Origin: Clostridia bacterium
Lineage (GTDB): Bacteria > Bacillota_A > Clostridia > Christensenellales > Aristaeellaceae
DNA: 16,518 bases
Direction: 5' to 3'
NCBI GenBank assembly: GCA_017620455.1
Contig: JAFZQK010000046.1
Coordinates: 1 to 16,518, forward strand
In this document: in pieces, positions 13,688 to 16,518 of the stretch
Layout: each line of letters begins with the position of its first letter
How positions within the stretch are numbered: the first letter of the stretch is position 1
Position numbers and translations under genes: made by a program
Notes under the pieces: model-generated
Database searches by the model: none
What the model saw: only the letters and a program-made list of their open reading frames with translations
What the model was told of the DNA's origin: nothing

Positions 13688-13689
13688 AG

Positions 13690-14235
13690 ATGGAACTGTT
13701 CGATCTGTACACCGCGGAAAGGGAAAAGACGGGCCGCACCATGGTGCGGGGGGAGAAGGTGCCGGCGGGGTGCTACCGGCTGGTGGTGCACGTGTGCATT
13801 TTTGATGCCGAAGGGCGCATGCTGATCCAGCAGCGCCAGCCCTTCAAGACCGGCTGGTCCAATCTGTGGGATTTCAGCGTGGGCGGTTCCGCCACCATGG
13901 GGGATACCAGCCGCACCGCAGCGGAGCGGGAGACCCGGGAGGAATTGGGGCTGGAGATCGACTTATTCGATGTTCGCCCTTCCCTCACCGTGCATTGGGA
14001 ACATGGGTTTGACGATTATTACCTGCTGACGCGGGAGGTGGATTTGTCTGCACTGCGCTTGCAGCCCGAGGAGGTGCAAGCCGTCCGCTGGGCCGAAAAG
14101 GACGAGATCCTTTCCATGATCGACGACGGCAGCTTTATCCCCTACGAAAAAAGCCTGATCGGGCTATTGTTCTTCCTCCGGGATCACCGCAGCACCCACA
14201 CCCGCCGGGACGAAACGAACCCCATGGGGAAATAA
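13690..14235 (+). CDS. Nudix hydrolase
   Basis: Encodes 181 residues. Two ATGs compete. The one at 13684 overlaps the xth stop (ATGA) but has no spacing to the ribosome binding site. The one at 13690 is 6 bp after GGAGGG (13678-13683), so it is preferred. The Nudix box spans about residues 65-88 (GGSATMGDTSRTAAERET, then REELGL). The catalytic REUXEEXGU half is intact (Arg80, Glu81, Glu84, Glu85), but the upstream GX5E glutamate is Asp72. Upstream segments (MVRGEKVPAGCYRLVVHVCI, IQQRQPFKTGWSNLWDFSVG) resemble the isopentenyl-diphosphate isomerase-like/YfcD group, which includes poorly defined phosphohydrolases. It hydrolyses some nucleoside-diphosphate-linked compound; which one is unknown. 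Last gene before a strong terminator. Confidence 0.93.
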   Translation: MELFDLYTAEREKTGRTMVRGEKVPAGCYRLVVHVCIFDAEGRMLIQQRQPFKTGWSNLWDFSVGGSATMGDTSRTAAERETREELGLEIDLFDVRPSLTVHWEHGFDDYYLLTREVDLSALRLQPEEVQAVRWAEKDEILSMIDDGSFIPYEKSLIGLLFFLRDHRSTHTRRDETNPMGK

Positions 14236-14280
14236 GAAAAGCGCGCCCGGGCGCCGCGCACAGTTTAGCAGGATTCACCG

Positions 14281-14312
14281 GCGCGGGAGGGAAAGATCCT
14301 CCCGCGCTTTTT
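14281..14312 (+). terminator. terminator of the HAD-xth-Nudix operon
   Basis: GCGCGGGAGG (14281-14290) pairs perfectly with CCTCCCGCGC (14298-14307) around GAAAGAT, followed by TTTTT. It lies 45 bp past the Nudix stop and just before the heat-shock promoter. Confidence 0.93.
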
Positions 14313-14344
14313 CATGCCCCGACAAAATATTTTTTCCCGAACTA

Positions 14345-14373
14345 TTGACAGAATCCCCGAATCGTGCTATCTT
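14345..14373 (+). promoter_or_regulatory. sigma-A promoter of the hrcA operon
   Basis: Perfect TTGACA (14345-14350), a 17-bp spacer and TATCTT (14368-14373). The CIRCE operator begins 10 bp further on, at the expected transcription start. Confidence 0.85.
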
Positions 14374-14383
14374 ATACCCGTGA

Positions 14384-14410
14384 TTAGCACTCAACGAGTG
14401 AGAGTGCTAA
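14384..14410 (+). promoter_or_regulatory. CIRCE operator (HrcA binding site)
   Basis: TTAGCACTC (14384-14392), nine bases, GAGTGCTAA (14402-14410): a perfect match to the CIRCE consensus. HrcA bound here blocks transcription at normal temperature; when unfolded proteins occupy GroEL, HrcA activity falls and the operon is induced. The encoded HrcA lies 34 bp downstream, so it is autoregulated. Confidence 0.98.
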
Positions 14411-14444
14411 CAACAAGCCGGAAGGGAAAGGAGCGGAAGCCGTT

Positions 14445-15464
14445 ATGGCGGTACATCCCATTGACGCGCGGAAGGAGCGCATCCTGCACGCCATCATCGA
14501 CGATTACATTCAGACGGCCCTGCCCGTGGGCAGCCGCACCATCTCCCGCAAGTATGAAACCAGCCTCTCCAGCGCCACCATCCGCAACGAGATGAGCGAC
14601 CTGGAGGAATTGGGCTATCTGGCCCAGCCCCACGTCAGCGCGGGTCGCGTGCCCAGCGTGAAGGCCTACCGGCTGTATGTGGATGATCTGCTGGAGGATC
14701 AGCCGCCCCGGCCGGACGCCCGGGCGAGGGAATTCTTCTCCCGCCGGGTGCGTCAGATGGAGGACGTGTTCACCACCGCGGCCCAGGCCATCAGCGAGTT
14801 CACCCGCTACACCGCCGTGGTGATGATGCCCAAGCAGACGGAGCTGCGGGTTTCCACGCTGCAATTGGTGCCCATGCCCCGGGGGGCGGCGCTGCTGGTG
14901 ATCGTCACCGATACCGGCGCCATCCGGGATACGGTGATCCGGGTCAGCGAGAACCTGGACGGGGACGCGCTCTACGCCATTTCCCGCACCCTCACCGAGC
15001 ATCTGGCGGGCCGCACCCTGCAGGAAGTGCAGGAAATGCTGGGGGCCTACTCCCGGCAGATGGGCGGGGACGCCCAGGTGCTGCAGGGCATCGCCGATCT
15101 GGCGGCCCAGATGGAGCGCCAGTCCGCCACCGATACCCTCACCGTGGGCGGCAGCCACAACATCCTGAACTATCCGGAGTATTCCGATGTGGAAAAGGCC
15201 CGCGCCTTCCTGTCGGCCCTGGAGGAGAAGGAGAAGCTGATGGCCCTGCTGGCGGAAAGCCGGCGGCCCTTCGCCGTGCGGATCGGCCCGGAAACGGGGC
15301 TGCCGGAAATGGCGGATTGCTCGGTGGTGACGGCCAGCTATCAGGTGGGCGTGGATCATCACGGCGCGGTGGGCGTCATCGGACCCACCCGGATGCCCTA
15401 CGGGCAGGTGCTCAGCGCCCTGAGCGCCGTCGGCCAGGTGCTGACGGAGATGCTGGGCGAATAG
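14445..15464 (+). CDS. hrcA: heat-inducible transcription repressor HrcA
   Basis: Encodes 339 residues, typical for the family (about 340). The ATG at 14445 follows AAAGGAG (14427-14433) by 11 bp. The N-terminal winged helix is clear: KERILHAIIDDYIQTALPVG, then SRTISRKYETSLSSATIRNE and MSDLEELGYLAQPHVSAGRVP. GAF-like and dimerisation regions follow to the end (VGVIGPTRMPYGQVLSALSA). HrcA binds CIRCE and represses hrcA-grpE-dnaK and groESL. It is the first gene of the cluster, 13 bp before grpE, in the standard Firmicutes order. dnaJ would be expected after dnaK, beyond the window. Confidence 0.98.
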   Translation: MAVHPIDARKERILHAIIDDYIQTALPVGSRTISRKYETSLSSATIRNEMSDLEELGYLAQPHVSAGRVPSVKAYRLYVDDLLEDQPPRPDARAREFFSRRVRQMEDVFTTAAQAISEFTRYTAVVMMPKQTELRVSTLQLVPMPRGAALLVIVTDTGAIRDTVIRVSENLDGDALYAISRTLTEHLAGRTLQEVQEMLGAYSRQMGGDAQVLQGIADLAAQMERQSATDTLTVGGSHNILNYPEYSDVEKARAFLSALEEKEKLMALLAESRRPFAVRIGPETGLPEMADCSVVTASYQVGVDHHGAVGVIGPTRMPYGQVLSALSAVGQVLTEMLGE

Positions 15465-15477
15465 AAGGCGATGGAAA

Positions 15478-16056
15478 ATGAAAAAAGAGAAAAAGAGGAA
15501 GAAGACCATGCCGCAGGACAGCGAACGAATGAACCCCGAAGGGGAGGAGATCCCGGAGGGAGCCCCCGCCCCGGAGGAAACGGAAGAAGCTCAGGAGGCG
15601 CAGGCCCCGGAAGTGGATCCCCTGGCCGAGGCCCAGGCGAAGGCCGAGGAATACCTGAACCTGGCCCAGCGCGTGCAGGCGGATTTCGATAATTTCCGCA
15701 AGCGCACCAAGGCCACCCGGGCGGAGGCCTACGAGGACGGGGCCCGGGAATTCATCCGGCAGCTTCTGCCGGTGGTGGATAACCTGGAGCGGGCCGCCGG
15801 GCAGGAAAGCCAGGACGAAAGCCTGCTCACCGGCGTCAGACTGGTGTACAAACAGCTTTGCGACGCCATGGAGAAGCGGGGCGTGGAGGTCATCGACCGC
15901 CCCGGGGAAAAATTCGATCCCGCCCTGGAAAACGCCGTCATGCAGGGCACGCCGGAGGAGGGCGAGCCCGGATGCGTCTGCGCGGTGCTGCAGAAGGGCT
16001 ACAAAATGGGGGATCAGGTGATCCGCCACGCCATGGTCAAAGTGGTGGCGGAATAA
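15478..16056 (+). CDS. grpE: nucleotide exchange factor GrpE
   Basis: Encodes 192 residues if started at the ATG at 15478, or 182 from the ATG at 15508. Both have modest purine-rich upstream sequence (AGAAGG before the first, AGAGGAAG before the second), so the start is uncertain. The N-terminus is acidic and disordered (Glu/Pro-rich to about residue 50), then comes the long dimeric helix (AEEYLNLAQRVQADFDNFRK) and the C-terminal beta domain (GEKFDPALENAVMQGTPEEG, VLQKGYKMGDQVIRHAMVKV). It releases ADP from DnaK during chaperone cycling in the cytoplasm. Sits between hrcA and dnaK in the CIRCE-controlled operon. Confidence 0.97.
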   Translation: MKKEKKRKKTMPQDSERMNPEGEEIPEGAPAPEETEEAQEAQAPEVDPLAEAQAKAEEYLNLAQRVQADFDNFRKRTKATRAEAYEDGAREFIRQLLPVVDNLERAAGQESQDESLLTGVRLVYKQLCDAMEKRGVEVIDRPGEKFDPALENAVMQGTPEEGEPGCVCAVLQKGYKMGDQVIRHAMVKVVAE

Positions 16057-16122
16057 AAAATCGGGCAAAGCGGCCGGCGCCGTTTTCCATAGAGAAAAGC
16101 AAAAACTGAAATTCGCGGATAG

Positions 16123-16518
<396 letters not shown>

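Noticed and set aside
14240..14275. GC-rich near-palindrome (GCGCGCCCGGGCGCCGCGC) after the Nudix gene
   Set aside because: The pairing is imperfect and no T-run follows. The real terminator is at 14281.

Overview
The window reads as chromosome from a GC-rich, endospore-forming member of the Bacillota (Clostridia), probably an uncultured gut-type lineage. Spore genes (spmA, spmB, sleB, ypeB), an AbrB-type transition regulator, a CIRCE-controlled hrcA-grpE-dnaK cluster and strong purine-rich ribosome binding sites support this. Nothing fixes genus or family. Nearly every gene has a recognisable housekeeping or sporulation role. The accessory material sits mostly in two intergenic stretches rich in palindromes.

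Layout, left to right. At 1-210 is the C-terminal end of an ABC transporter ATPase. At 413-1599 (+) a secreted acidic, Trp-rich protein of unknown function is translationally coupled to a small eight-cysteine protein. At 1600-2046 there is no convincing gene, but there is a bidirectional terminator and four copies of a short palindromic repeat. At 2047-3683 (-) a DUF368/PopT-family membrane protein is coupled by a 4-bp overlap to a Cof-type HAD phosphatase. At 3795-4061 (-) lies the 3' remnant of a small secreted-protein gene. Its 5' end stops exactly at a dense array of hairpins (about 4061-4304), which fills the space up to asnA. asnA (4338-5345, -) has its own promoter with an operator-like dyad. 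spmA-spmB (5425-6479, -) follow, and abrB (6635-6880, +) diverges from them.

At 7021-9921 (-) is a 966-residue secreted modular protein: two SH3b domains, seven peptidoglycan-binding repeats and a His/Cys-rich C-terminal domain. It diverges from sleB-ypeB (10231-12205, +), the pair that degrades spore cortex at germination and that has a possible sigma-G-type promoter. An operon at 12272-14235 (+) encodes a HAD-IB phosphatase, exonuclease III and a Nudix hydrolase and ends at a strong terminator. The heat-shock cluster hrcA-grpE-dnaK (14445 to the window end) follows under a vegetative promoter with a perfect CIRCE operator.

Two themes recur. One is cell envelope and spore maturation: lipid-carrier recycling, cortex remodelling and peptidoglycan binding. 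The other is tightly packed operons with 4-bp stop/start overlaps and frequent GTG or TTG starts. I see no CRISPR array, phage, transposase, tRNA or rRNA. The best candidates for something undescribed are the hairpin-array element with the gene it appears to have truncated, the GGGCGGAT/ATCCGCCC repeat family, the C-terminal domain of the 966-residue protein and the dyad over the asnA promoter.
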